From NCBI RefSeq assembly GCF_902686445.1, contig NC_062217.1, positions 88,531,758 through 88,595,757 on the forward strand: DNA of 64,000 nt, written 5' to 3'. Below, piece after piece: positions 42,922 through 54,050 of this stretch (the first letter of the stretch is position 1; each line of letters opens with the position of its first letter). A program made the position numbers and the translations under genes. This DNA comes from Sciurus carolinensis (lineage: Eukaryota; Chordata; Mammalia; Rodentia; Sciuridae). The notes under the pieces were generated by a model. That model did no database searches. It worked only from the letters and a program-made list of their open reading frames with translations, and was not told where the DNA came from.

Positions 42922-44575
42922 ATGTCAAAAAACAAAAATGAGTCAAATGACTGGGAATACAAATCATATCACAATAATAACCATGAATGTTAATGGCCTG
43001 AACTCATCAATCAAAAGACATAGACTGGCAGATTGGATTAAAAAGAAAATCCAACAATATGCTGCCTGCAAGAGAAGCATCTCATAGAAAGAGATAACCA
43101 TAGACTATAGGTGAAAGGATGGGAAAAAACATGCCATGCACATGGACACAGCAAAAAAGTTGGAGTACCCATCCTCATTTCAGATAATGTGAACTTCAAG
43201 CCAAAACTAGTCAGAAGGGATAAAGAAGGACATTACATGCTGCTTAAGGGAAGCATAAATCAGCAAGACATAACAATCATAAATATCTCTGCCCCAAACA
43301 TTGGCTCATCCATGTACGTCAAACAAATCCTTCTCAATGCCAGATATCAAATAAACCACAACACAATAATACTAGGCGATTTTAACACACCTCTCTCACC
43401 ACTGGATAGATCTTCCAAACAAAAATCAAATAAAGAAACCACAGATCTCAATAACACAATCAATAGTATAGACCTAACGGACATATATAGAATATACCAT
43501 CCAACAAAGAACGAATACACTTTCTTTTCAGCAGCACATGGATCCTTCTCTAAAATAGACCATATTTTATGCCACAAAGCTAATGTCAGCAAATACAAGA
43601 AGATAGAGATACTACCTTGTATTCTATCAGATCATAATGGATTGAAATTAGAAATAAATGACAGAATAAAAAACAGAAACTTCTCCAATACCTGGAGATT
43701 AAATAATACACTATTATATGATCAATGGATAACAGAAGACATCAGAAGGGAAATAAAAAAATTCTTAGAAGTAAACGAGAACAAAGACACGTCATATCAA
43801 AATCTCTGGGACACTATGAAAGCAGTACTTAGAGGAAGATTTATTTCACAGGACGCATTCATCAAATGAAGTAAAAATCAACAAATAAATGACTTAACAC
43901 TATAGCTCAAAGTCCTAGAAAAAGAGGAGCAGACCAAGACCAAAAGTAGTAGAAGACAGGAAATAGTTAAATTCAGAGCTGAAATCAATGAAATTGAAAC
44001 TAAGAAACAATCAGAAAAATTAACAAAATAAATAGTTGCTTCTTTGAAAAAATAAAATTGATAAACCCTTAGCCACACTAACAGAGAAAGAGGGAGAAAA
44101 CTCAAATTACTAAAATTTGGAATAAACAAGGAAATATCACAACAGACACAGATGTGGGGAAAAAGGTTCACTCATACATTGCTGGTGGGGTTGCAAATTA
44201 CTGCAGCCACTCTGGAAAGCAGTATGGAGATTCCTCAGAAGGCTTGGAATGGAACCACCATTTGACTCAGCTATCCCACTCCTTGGCCTATACCCAAAGG
44301 ACTTAAAATCAGCATACTACAGAGATACAGCCACATCAATGTTCATTGCTGCTCAATTCACCATAGCCTGATTGTGGAATCAACCTAGATGTCCTTCAAT
44401 TGATGAATGGATAAAGAAACTGTGGCATATATATACAATGGACTATTACTCCACAGTGAAGAATGATAAAATTATGGCATTTGCAGGCAAATGGATGAAA
44501 TTGGAGACTATCATGCTAAGTGAGATAAGCCAGTCTCAAAAAACCAAAGGACTAATGATCTCGCTGATGAGTGGA
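42922..44575 (+). pseudogene. L1 ORF2p remnant: endonuclease plus extreme C-terminus
   Basis: Starts at ATG 42922; early indels shift the frame before an in-frame-equivalent TAG at 43108-43110. From 43111 the endonuclease is open for 252 codons with GDFNTPLSPLDR (Asp intact), FFSAAHGSFSKIDHI and the SDHNG motif. It ends at 43869, and broken linker and RT-approach sequence continues to about 44145. After the deletion point the C-terminal end is readable from 44372 (WNQPRCPSIDEWIKKLWHIY) to ISLMSG near 44575. No RT catalytic motif remains. Confidence 0.92.
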
Positions 44576-44599
44576 TGATGACTTATAATGGGGTGTGGG

Positions 44600-44650
44600 A
44601 GGGGTTAGCATTAGGGTTAGGGTTAGGTTTAAGGTTAGGGTTAAGGAGAG
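44600..44650 (+). repeat. Telomere-like (TTAGGG)n stretch in L1 3'UTR
   Basis: GCATTAGGGTTAGGGTTAGG followed by TTTAAGGTTAGGGTTAAGG, embedded in the G-rich 3'UTR. Its reverse complement occurs at the same element position in the antisense copy near 47015-47060. Confidence 0.9.
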
Positions 44651-44861
44651 TGGCAAGAATGGAGGAAGGAAGGACTATATAGAGGGAAAAGAGGGGTGGG
44701 AGGGGTGGGGGGGAAGGAAAAAATAACAGAATGAATCAGACAACTTTACCCTATGTAAATTTATGATTACAGAAATGGTATACCTTTACTCCACATACAA
44801 ACAGAGAAACAACATGTATCCCATTTGTTTACAATAAAAAAACTTATAAACCTAAATATGG

Positions 44862-45264
44862 TTTCCTATGAAGGCAACTGATACTACCACACACGTGCAC
44901 ACATAGACACAGTCAATAATGAAAATAGCTTTCAACATTTATGTGATGAATCTAGATATTTTTAATATTTAAGAGTGTGATGTGGAATGTCAACAAATAT
45001 CCATAAGTATGGTACTTGACATGCTGAGATCTGTGAACTAAAGAAGCAGTCTCAAGGCCCATCTGATTTTCTGACCCTTGGAAATACATAGAAAGTTTCA
45101 AGCAGTTTACAACAGTGACTACTAACTTGGATTTGTCCAGCTATCACCTCACAGCATGCTCAACTTGGTCATATGAACAGATAGTAACAGTACTGAAAAA
45201 TATGTTGTCACTTATATATAATATTCTAAGAATCCCAAAGTATCTGAGGCCCTCAAAGTAAACA
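44862..45264. other. Unassigned intergenic sequence
   Basis: No gene or recognised repeat. Confidence 0.4.
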
Positions 45265-45420
45265 AGCCCTCCCTATGTACAGTGAAAGGTGATTTTGGAT
45301 GCTACACTCTTCCATCACGCACATTTTCCCATTCTATACATAGAGAAAGAAGCTCTGAGAACACTGTTAATGAGTAAATAGACTATGATGGTAGACATTT
45401 AAATCCAGAAAGAAGGCGAC
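45265..45420 (+). mobile_element. Possible MIR SINE fragment
   Basis: ACATTTTCCCATTCTATACA, GAAAGAAGCTCTGAGAACAC and GACATTTAAATCCAGAAAG follow the order CCCATTTTACAGATG, GGAAACTGAGGC, ATTCGAACCCAG of the MIR core. Diverged. Confidence 0.45.
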
Positions 45421-46795
45421 CCACTGTTAAATTCCTTCAGATTGTAATTGTAGTAAACTATAATCAAATATCAGACCATATTGTAATGTTTCAGAAATCT
45501 CATTCCTGCAAAATATCCATGAGCTAATTAAGAAGTTATGTATTTTAGCCATTAAGTAAAACTTTGATAAACAAGAGTATAAAATAACTGGATGCAGCTG
45601 CACTCTTTACAGAAAATGAACAAAAAAATCTAAAAGGCAAACAATGATAATATAAAATATAGAAATATTAAAAGATAAAATTCTGAAGACTAAATTCACT
45701 AAATTTAAAATATGATAAAAATAATAGAAATATAATACTTCAACAACTAGAAATGTGCTTCTGTCCTGTTTTTATTTTCTATATTGAAAATTGTTTGTAG
45801 GATTATCTGACATATTATGTAATCCAGACATAAAATTAGCCATTTCTTAAAAAATTCCATGTGAAATTACCTTTAATTATTAAGACACAAATAATTTATT
45901 TCTTTTTTATTCCTAAAACAGAACAGGGAATGGGGACAGAGCAGTTGCCTGTCATGCATGAAGTTGTGGGTTTAATTATCAGCAAAGAAAGAAAAGTAAA
46001 TTACTATTTTTTAAACCAGCATAATATGGATAAAAATAGAAGACAAGAACTGCACAAAAAATCTATACAGAAGTATTGAGTGATGTTATGAATTATAAGA
46101 TCTTAGAGAAAAGATTTGAAAATAAAATAAATGTACATTAAAGAAAACAGTGATATTAATTTTGGCAAAACAGGGATAGAACTTAAGAATTCTATGAATA
46201 TAACTCCAAATTGAAAATAATAGTTTTTTAACAGAGGCTATATTTTTAATGCATCTGAACTATTCCTCATATTTTTCACAATATTTGCATTACAATATAG
46301 GTAGATATTTCCTTAAAAATAATTAAAAATATCAAAATTATTTGTAAACTATGAGAAATGTTTCTATTAATATGAGGGGAAAAGAAATTCCCACTGTCAA
46401 CAGAAGTATTTAATGTTCTCTGTCAGTGAATGTTACATAGTAAGTTCAATAATTGATAATTGATGAACTGACCCACTATAAATTTTTAGAACCATTTGTA
46501 CATCTCTTTGGAGAAAGCAAACTTGCTTTCTTATTTTATTCATACCCCAAAATGCATTCTATGTGTGTAAAACAGTCAAATACAAAAAGTGTATACTAAA
46601 TACATTAAGCAAAGTATACAGGCAAGTTTTTGAAGTAAGAAATTTCTGAATAAGCAACCATTCCTAAACAAGAGAAAAACTGATTGATTACACACATTAT
46701 TGGTTTAAAATAAAATAATAATTATAATTACAATAATATAAATACCTGAAATTTGGAAAGTGTCATGTAAGTGGAATGTAAAGGGTTAAGTAATT
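45421..46795. other. Unassigned AT-rich sequence with a decayed ID element
   Basis: Contains a degenerate ID-like segment at 45928-45985 (GGGAATGGGGACAGAGCAGT, GTCATGCATGAAG, GTTTAATTATCAGCA). Otherwise no gene or repeat recognised. Confidence 0.45.
45928..45985 (+). mobile_element. Degenerate ID-type SINE
   Basis: Retains the sequence order of an ID element, including CATGCATGAAG and a box B relic, but box A is lost. Confidence 0.55.
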
Positions 46796-47014
46796 TACAA
46801 AAATATTCGTTTTTATTTTTATTATTATTGTATACAAATGGGATACATGTTGTTTCTCTATTTGTACATGGAGTCAAGGCATACCATTTGTGTAATCATA
46901 CGTTTACATAGGGCAATGATGTTTGATTCACTATTTTTTTTCTCTTCCCCCCCACCCCTCCCACCCCTCTTTTCCCTCTATACAGTCCTTATTTCCTTCA
47001 TTCTTACCACACTC

Positions 47015-47060
47015 CTTATCCCTAACCCTAAACCTAACCCTAAAACTAATGCTAACCCCT
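47015..47060 (-). repeat. Telomere-like (CCCTAA)n stretch in antisense L1 3'UTR
   Basis: CCCTAACCCTAAACCTAACC followed by CTAAAACTAATGCTAACCCC. Same element position as the sense copy at 44600-44650. Confidence 0.9.
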
Positions 47061-47081
47061 CCCACCCCCCATTATATGTCC

Positions 47082-48140
47082 TCATCCGCTTATCAGCGAG
47101 ATCATTCGTCCTTTAGTTGTTTGACATTGGCTTATCTCACTTAGCATGATATTCTCCAATTTCATCCATTTGCCTGCAAATGCCATAATTTTATCATTCT
47201 TCACTGTGGAGTAATATTCCATTGTATATATATGCCACAGTTTCTTTATCCATTCATCAACTGAAGGGCATCTAGGTTGGTTCCACAATCTGGCTATGGT
47301 GAATTGAGCAGCAATGAACATTGATGTGGCTGTATCTCTGTAGTATGCTGATTTTAAGTCCTTTGGGTATAGGCCAAGGAGTGGGATAGCTGAGTCAAAT
47401 GGTGGTGGTTCCATTCCAAGCTTTCTGAGGAATCTCCATATGGCTTTCCAGAGTGGTTGCACTAGTTTGTAACCCCACCAGCAATGTATGAGTGTTCCTT
47501 TTTCACCACATCCTCGCCAACACCTATTGTTGCTTGTGTTCTTGATAATCACCATTCTAATTGGGGTGAGATGAAATCTTAGGGTAGTTTTGATTTGCAT
47601 TTCTCTTATTACTAGGGATGTTGAACATTTTTTCATATATCTGTTGATTGCTTGTACATCTTCTTCTGTGAAGTGTCTGTTCATTTCCTTAGCCCATTTG
47701 TTGATTGGATTATTTGTATTCTTGGTGTAGAGTTTTTTGAGTTCTTTATAGATTCTGGAAATTAGCACTCTATCTGAAGTATGGTTGGCAAAGATATTCT
47801 CCCACTCTGTAGGCTCTCTCTTCACATTGTTGATAGTTTCCTTTGCTGAGAGAAAGCTTTTTAGTTTGAATCTATCCCAGTTGTAGATTCTTGCTTTTAT
47901 TTCTTGTGCTATGGGAGTCCTGTTAAGGAAGTCTGATCCTAAGCCAACAAGTTGAAGATTTGGACCTACTTTTTCTTCTATAAGATGCAGGGTCTCTGGT
48001 CTGATTCCGAGGTCCTTGATCCATTTTGAGTTGAGTTTTGTGTAGGATGAGAGATAGGGGTTTAATTTCATTCTGTTGCATATGGTTTTCCAGTTTTCCC
48101 AGCACCATTTGTTGAAGAGGCTATCTTTTCTCCATTGCAT
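47082..48140 (-). pseudogene. L1 ORF2p C-terminal domain, 352 codons uninterrupted
   Basis: Minus-strand frame from LFNKWCWENWKTICNRMKLN through [39 protein letters not shown] and the Cys-rich motif near the end. It terminates at RMISLISG. In the zinc-knuckle-like motif CWRGCGEKGTLIHCWWGY the last expected Cys is Tyr. The lack of stops over 1 kb marks this as one of the younger L1s in the window. It is truncated, hence dead. Confidence 0.93.
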
Positions 48141-48193
48141 ATTTTTGGCCCCTTTGTCTAGTATGAGAAAATTGTATTTATTTGGGTTTGTGT

Positions 48194-49082
48194 CAGCATC
48201 CCTTCATGCTCAAAACACTAGAAAAAATTGGGGTAGTGGGAACATTCCTTAACATTATAACGGCCATCTACGTTAAGCCCATGGCCAATATCATTCTAAA
48301 TGGTGAAAAACTGAAAGCGTTCCCCGCTAAAAACTGGAACAAGGCAGGGATGCCCTCTTTCACCACTTCTATTCAACATTGTCCTTGAGACTCTAGCCAG
48401 AGAAATTAGACAAACCAAAGAAATTAAAGGGATACGAATTGGAAAAGAAGAACTCAAACTATCCCTGTTCGCTGATGACATGATTATATATTTAGAGGAA
48501 CCTGGAAATTCCACCAGAAAACTTTTAGAACTCATAAGTGAATTCAGTAAAGTAGCAGGTTACAAGATCAATGCTCATAAATCCAATGCATTTTTATACA
48601 TAAGTGATGAATCTTCAGAAAGAGAAATTAGGAAAACTACCCCATTCACAATAACATCGAAAAAAATAAAATACTTGGGAATCAATCTCACAAAAGAGGT
48701 GAAAGACCTCTACAATGAGAACTACAGAACACTAAAGAAAGAAATTAAAGAAAACCTTAGAAGATGGAAAGATCTCCCAAGTTCCTGGATAGGCAGAATT
48801 AATATTGTCAAAATGGCCATACTACCTAAAGTGCTATACAGATTCAATGCAATTCCAATTAAAATCCCAATGATGTACCTTGCAGAAATAGAGCAAGCAA
48901 TTATGAAATTCATCTGGAAGAATAAAAAACCTAGAATAGCTAAAGCAATCCTAAGTAGCAAGAACGAAGCAGGGGGTATTGCAATACCAGATCTTCAACT
49001 CTACTACAAAGCAATAGTATCAAAAACGGCATGGTATTGGTATCAAAATAGACAGGTAGATCAATGGTACAAAAATATTTAA
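48194..49082 (+). pseudogene. L1 ORF2p RT palm and thumb (inverted segment)
   Basis: Starts within the block reading [20 protein letters not shown] and [20 protein letters not shown] frame change lies near 48350. FADD, the RT catalytic motif, is encoded at 48468-48479, and the following 200 codons (48480-49082) are open through [20 protein letters not shown] and [20 protein letters not shown] to the inversion boundary ([16 protein letters not shown]). Confidence 0.93.
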
Positions 49083-49090
49083 AAATATTC

Positions 49091-50471
49091 ACCTAGTAAA
49101 AAAATTGGAAGTTTGTAGAAAATGACTATGAATGACAAATTGGCATAAGAATATACCAAAACTTTATAACAAACAGAGAAATAGGTCTTAATATAATAGT
49201 GAGATACTATTTTTGACACATAAGTTTGAAATGAGATTGGCATTTGATTCTATTTAGAGAAGGATGTAGAAAACCAGACACTCCCCCATAGTGGTAAGAA
49301 GAGAATGAATTGGTTAAATTTTTATGGCAATTTGTCAAGATTTATACATATTTTAAATGTCCTTTTAATCATTATACTTTCAATTATAGTGACAAAATTA
49401 TCATTTTATCACTGTACTTTTCAGTATTCTTTGTCTTAAAAATAGAGATGCATAAGTCAAATATTTAGAATTTATATTAAGAACTAAGTAGAAACCACTG
49501 AAAATTATAATTAGAAAATGGATGATTCACTTAAACATCTTCATAATAAAACCCATTGCATTGTCTTTTATTGTGAGGATATATTATAATGAATTGATAA
49601 TTTATTTGCATTGAAGTTAATAGTAAGTGGAAAGCATCTGGGACTTAATGAATGTACACAGAGAACTTAAACTCCTATGGTGGGTGGACTTAAGTCCAAA
49701 GGAGAATTTTCATCTTTCATTTTAGGAATGATCAGATATGCACTTGGAGAAAGTAGTGTGAGCAATTTTATAGGTCATATTGGAGAATAAGAGGTTTCTG
49801 TCAGGAAGGAGATCTGTGGAAACTTGCTGTACCAGGAAGCGAGAAAAATTGAAGCTCACAATTTTTATTCATTCTTTTGGATGACCTCAGTAATTTGCCT
49901 TAAAATTAAGTTTTGCTTTAATGCTTCCATATCAGTGTTCCAATTTCATTTAATTTGACACACTTTTGAGTGAGCAAAAAGTAATGAGCAAAATAAAAAT
50001 TATTAACATGCCCATATCTGCAATCTTATTTAGATTTTTTTGGTACTTATACCAGGAGAAAAAGACAATGAGTTTGATATTAACTTCCCTTGTTAGCTAT
50101 AAAACTTATCAAAAACTGTCAAATAAATTCACATTATCAGATTTTTTTTCCTTCTCTTTGATATTTGGAACCCATTTTGACTTCTCCTCTGTATTTTCTG
50201 TCTTCTAGCTACAAATCTCATTTTGATCATTTTCAGCACTTTTTAAAGTACAACTCTTGCTGTTTTCTGTAAAACTCAGTCATAGAACTCTTGGGTCTGA
50301 TCTATACCTAAACATGTACTTGTTTATTTGTGAATATCTGGAGTGCTTCTATCCACTACAAGTGCCCTAAGAATCAGAATCAAAGAATCCAACAAAGGAC
50401 AAAACAATGAACAACTTCTTCTCAAAAGCAAACTGACAAATAATTCAGGCACATTTCAAAGTCTTTTATGA
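49091..50471. other. Unassigned intergenic sequence
   Basis: No gene. Unique-looking AT-rich DNA. Confidence 0.4.
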
Positions 50472-51142
50472 TAGTCCTCTTATCTGCAGTTTTTCTTTCT
50501 ATAGTTTCAATTATCAACAATGGTCCAAAACATTAAATGGAAAATTACAGAATTAAGCAACCCATACATTTTAAATAGGGTGCTTTTCACAAATATTGCA
50601 ATATGGTGACATGTGATTTGTTAACCAACAAAGATACCCTATAACTAATAGGTAATTAGAATATACCATATGGATACTTTGGACAAAGGGGTGACTCGTG
50701 TACTATGAAGGATGTAGGAGGATGAGGAGAGATTTCATCATACTGCTCAGAATGGCTTCCCAGAGATCCATGGAGAGGGTCGTCGGTTCCTATTGCTATA
50801 TCACAGTACTTTAACCAGTCACCCTTACCTTGTCACATAGGTACTGTATCACCTTATATCTTCCCAAGAAGAATAAATGTAAGGACAGTATAAGATATTT
50901 TTGAGGGAAGAAATGGGAGTCCATATTCACATAACTTCACAGCAATGTGTTACAGTTATTCTACATCATCATTAGTTAAAATTAATCTCTTACCGTACCT
51001 AATTTATAAGTTAAACATTATCATAGATGTGTGTGCATGGGAAAAAACAAAGTGTATATTGAGCTAGATATTATCTGTAGTTTCAGGCACTTACTGGGAT
51101 TCTCAGAATATATTCCCATGAATAAGGAGAGACAACTACAGT
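50472..51142 (+). mobile_element. Tigger1-type DNA transposon, internally deleted
   Basis: Left terminal sequence TAGTCCTCTTATCTGCAG and right terminal GGAGAGACAACTACAGTTA form imperfect inverted termini. Left-end segments (CAAAACATTAAATGGAAAAT) and right-end segments (TAAGATATTTTTGAGGGAAG, GTACCTAATTTATAAGTTAA, TGTAGTTTCAGGCACTTACT) are those of Tigger1, but the transposase region between about 50800 and 50880 is missing. A non-autonomous derivative about 670 bp long. Confidence 0.78.
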
Positions 51143-51204
51143 TATTTCTCAAACCCAAAATCACAAGGGTTGCTGGGTTTTTTTTAACCATTCACTTTAT
51201 CATA
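51143..51204. other. Short unassigned spacer
   Basis: No feature recognised. Confidence 0.4.
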
Positions 51205-51395
51205 AATAATAAGAAAAAATTGGGTTGGGAGGGTTGGGGGGGAAGGAAGAATAACAGATTGAGACAAACATTATTACCATAAATACATGTGTGATTACAC
51301 AAATTGTATCTCTACTTCATGTTCAACCAGAGAAATAAGTTTTACCCATTTGTTTACAATGAATCAAAATAAATTACTAAAAAATTTTTAAAAAT
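51205..51395 (+). mobile_element. L1 3'UTR tail
   Basis: GGGAGGGTTGGGGGGGAAGG, TAACAGATTGAGACAAACAT, ACCCATTTGTTTACAATGAA and a short A-rich end match the L1 3' ends at 44700-44840. Confidence 0.85.
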
Positions 51396-52051
51396 TAATA
51401 CTTCTTGCAAAGAGCATTAATAATTAAATTGGACTTGGCTGACCATATATAAGATATTAGAAATTTATTAGGTCTTTAAAGAAGGCAGTATGAAAACAAC
51501 ATCAAATAACAAAATGTCTGCTTTTCTTTCAAATTTCAGTTTCATCTCTTCAAATCTGATCTCCAAGTACTTGGATTTCAAGTAAAGTCATTGGAGAGTC
51601 TTAAAATGGTAGTAAGATACATGGACAGTGCATGACACCTCCCTTCATGATCTGCCCCAACTTACCCAACTGACCATGCATCCTAATACATATCTTTTTC
51701 CCTATTACTGCTGGGGTAAAATACTGGGTGAATGATTTGGATGCACTATCTATTATGCATGATTGACTCCTACTTGTATTTGCCAAATCTGTTCAGTCCC
51801 CCATGTTTTTGCACAGTTTGTTCCTTCTTTCTTCCCTTTATATCAGTGTATGTCATGCACACAAACTCACTTCAATAATTGCAACAGAATTTGACCTTCA
51901 CATGGTGAATCACTCTTCCCTTCCTTATAAGTGTTCAAACTTATACATATTTTCATACTTTATTTCAAATATTCATTTGAAGACATTCTTTTACTACATT
52001 GTAAGCAGATTAATATCCATGAATTTATTATGACACATTTATTTTTACCCT
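51396..52051. other. Unassigned intergenic sequence
   Basis: No gene. The 76-codon frame at 51803-52033 has no family features. Confidence 0.4.
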
Positions 52052-52390
52052 CAGTACAGACACTCCATGATTTATAATAGGGTTGCATCCAGTTTAACTC
52101 ATTTTAAATTGAAAATTTGTAAAGTAAAAAATGCATTTAACAGATCTACATCACTGAGCATCCTAGTTTAGCTTAACCTATCTTAAACATGTTCAGAACA
52201 CTTACATTAGCTTATAATTTGATCAACTATTTAACACAAAGTCTATATGATCATTGAAGTATTGACTATTCCAAGTAAACAAAAATAGATGCATATTTGC
52301 AGATATGATGGAATGTGAAAACCCATTACACCATCATGAGATTGAAAATTCCTAAACTGAGCCATTGTAAGTTGGGGACTGTAAGTACTT
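52052..52390. mobile_element. Tigger-family MITE (MER46/MER6-like)
   Basis: The ends CAGTACAGACACTCCATGAT and GTAAGTTGGGGACTGTAAG are imperfect inverted repeats. Internal CTTAACCTATCTTAAACATG, TTCAGAACACTTACATTAGC and AACACAAAGTCTAT are typical of this non-autonomous Tigger group. No coding sequence. Orientation is not assigned. Confidence 0.7.
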
Positions 52391-52563
52391 AGGGTAGCAT
52401 ATGAAATATAGAAGTTAATAAGTATACATTACACGTGAGAAAGGGTGGAGTTGGACATCAGGAGGAACCTGGATTGATATGGGGAAGAATCACCCAGGGA
52501 TTAATTTTGAGATTCTGAGGACAAGACAGGGAAGCAGAGGTGAGACTGTTGGCCTTGCAAGAA
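52391..52563. other. Short unassigned spacer
   Basis: No feature recognised. Confidence 0.4.
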
Positions 52564-52801
52564 AATGAGAGATTTTTTTTATTATTTTTGGTACTGGGGA
52601 TTGAACTCAGGGGCACTTAACCACTGAACCACATTCCCAGCCCCCCACCTTTCTTAAATATTTTATTTAGAGACAGGGTCTCACTGAGTTTCCAAGTGCC
52701 TCACCATTGCTGAGGCTGGCTTTGAACTTATGATCCTCCTGCCTTAGCCTCCTGAGCTACTGGGATTGCAGGCATGCATCACTGTGCCCATCAATGAAAG
52801 A
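52564..52801 (-). mobile_element. 7SL/ID dimeric SINE, antisense
   Basis: The best preserved copy here: ID half TGGTACTGGGGATTGAACTC, AACCACATTCCCAGCCC; 7SL half TTTAGAGACAGGGTCTCACT, GCTGAGGCTGGCTTTGAAC, CTACTGGGATTGCAGGCATG. Flanked by AATGAGAGA (52564-52572) and AATGAAAGA (52793-52801), an 8/9 target duplication. Confidence 0.93.
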
Positions 52802-53924
52802 TGTCTTTACTAACTACTTCAGAGAGTAGAAGATAATGTGGATTTGAAGGTCAGGAGAAGCAAGACTGTAAAGACATTTAAAAATATAGAATGGAGATCA
52901 GATGAAACACTGTTAAAATTAGATTTCTGATGATAAAGATGATTCTCACACCATTTTTTGGAAACATTGGTTGAGAAGGTGAAATTTCTAAAAAGTATCC
53001 CATTATAATGTTTACCAGTCTTTACTTTACTACAACCATATGCTTAAAGTATTTTCTTCCTTTGCTTCACTGAGCTTTTAATGGATTAAATTGTTCAAAA
53101 CATCACTATTATGCTTTTGGGCCTTTTAGTCATCATGTAATCACTATGTACTCTCTTCCAGCTGTATATTAAGATAAAAATGCAAGCATTATTTACATGA
53201 ATATTGCATGTCAAGTCTGAAATTTGGTTTGATAATAGGAAAAATGACAGAATGTTTTAGAACTCTGTACAGTTCATAAGATTCAATGCTTATTAGCATT
53301 TGTTTTTAAATTGAAGACACTACATCATCCCTAATATTTAGCTATAGTTTTAAAATTTTGCTAACTAAAAGAAGGAAAAGTCAACACTCATATGAGATAA
53401 ACTGACATGAAAAATTGACCTGTAGCTTTGTTAGTTATTTCAGTTATTTACATTCATCATTTCAGTAGTTTTAAAGCATTTCCCCAATATCCATGTTATT
53501 GCAATTATAGATCTAAAATCAGAAAAGTGTCTGGAGCTTCTAAAGATACCATGTGCAGTTTCACTTTGTTTCACAGACTTCTTTTTTCATGATACCTTAT
53601 CCTGAGTTTACGTACTGAGCTCCTTTCCATTTTTTTTTCCTTTGTAGTAGATATCATCTTTCACATCTGTACCCTTTTCTTTCTAAAAAATACAAATACT
53701 GATGACTGAGTTAAAGGCAGTCCCAGATACCAGTTTTCTCAAAGAAACATATTGATAGTTTCTACTTTAAGAACTTTAAACTTCTCAAGGAAAAGCCAAC
53801 AGAGTGGGTAGTAAACAGATTGAATGAATTATAGGTAAAAAGAAACAATTGTTGCATACATTGTGCATAATGTTATATACATGAAATTAACCCAATCTGT
53901 TCAGCATGTCTTTTTTTAAATTCT
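52802..53924. other. Unassigned intergenic sequence
   Basis: No gene or recognised repeat. Confidence 0.4.
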
Positions 53925-54050
53925 AATTTCGCAAGTGAGAAAATTGAGTTTTGAGCAAGTAACTTGCTCAAAGTGTCACAGAAGTAATAAAACTAAAATT
54001 AAAACCTAGATTTTCTGAGTTAGAACCCCAAATCTTAACTTCCACATTAT
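53925..54050 (+). mobile_element. MIR SINE fragment
   Basis: GTGAGAAAATTGAGTTTTGA, GCAAGTAACTTGCTCAAAGT, GTCACAGAAGTAATAAAAC and ACCTAGATTTTCTGAGT give a continuous match to the MIR core. Confidence 0.75.

Larger units (their letters stand above)
41216..44847 (+). mobile_element. L1 with both ends but large internal ORF2 deletion
   Basis: 5'UTR (41216-41851), ORF1 (41852-42809), ORF2 endonuclease region (42922 onward) and then, at about 44148, an abrupt jump to the last part of ORF2 (GATGTGGGGAAAAAGGTTCA) and the 3'UTR with A-rich end near 44840. The RT palm, thumb and much of the C-terminal domain (roughly 2 kb, estimated from ORF2 length) are gone. Possible target duplication: AAACCAAAATGGGG (41206-41219) and AAACCTAAATATGG (44848-44861), 11 of 14 matching. 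Confidence 0.92.
46799..49090 (-). mobile_element. L1 with 5' inversion (twin-primed insertion)
   Basis: Antisense L1 3' half (46809 to about 48186: 3'UTR and ORF2 C-terminal region) joined head-to-head to a sense segment from earlier in ORF2 (about 48194-49080: RT palm and thumb). The join lies at about 48186-48194. AAAAATATTC at 46799-46808 and at 49081-49090 is a 10-bp target duplication spanning both pieces, so they arrived as one insertion. This is the signature of twin priming. Confidence 0.92.

Noticed and set aside
44600..44650. Interstitial telomere or chromosome-end fusion point
   Set aside because: The repeats are short and sit at a fixed position in L1 3'UTRs in two copies, so they travelled with L1.
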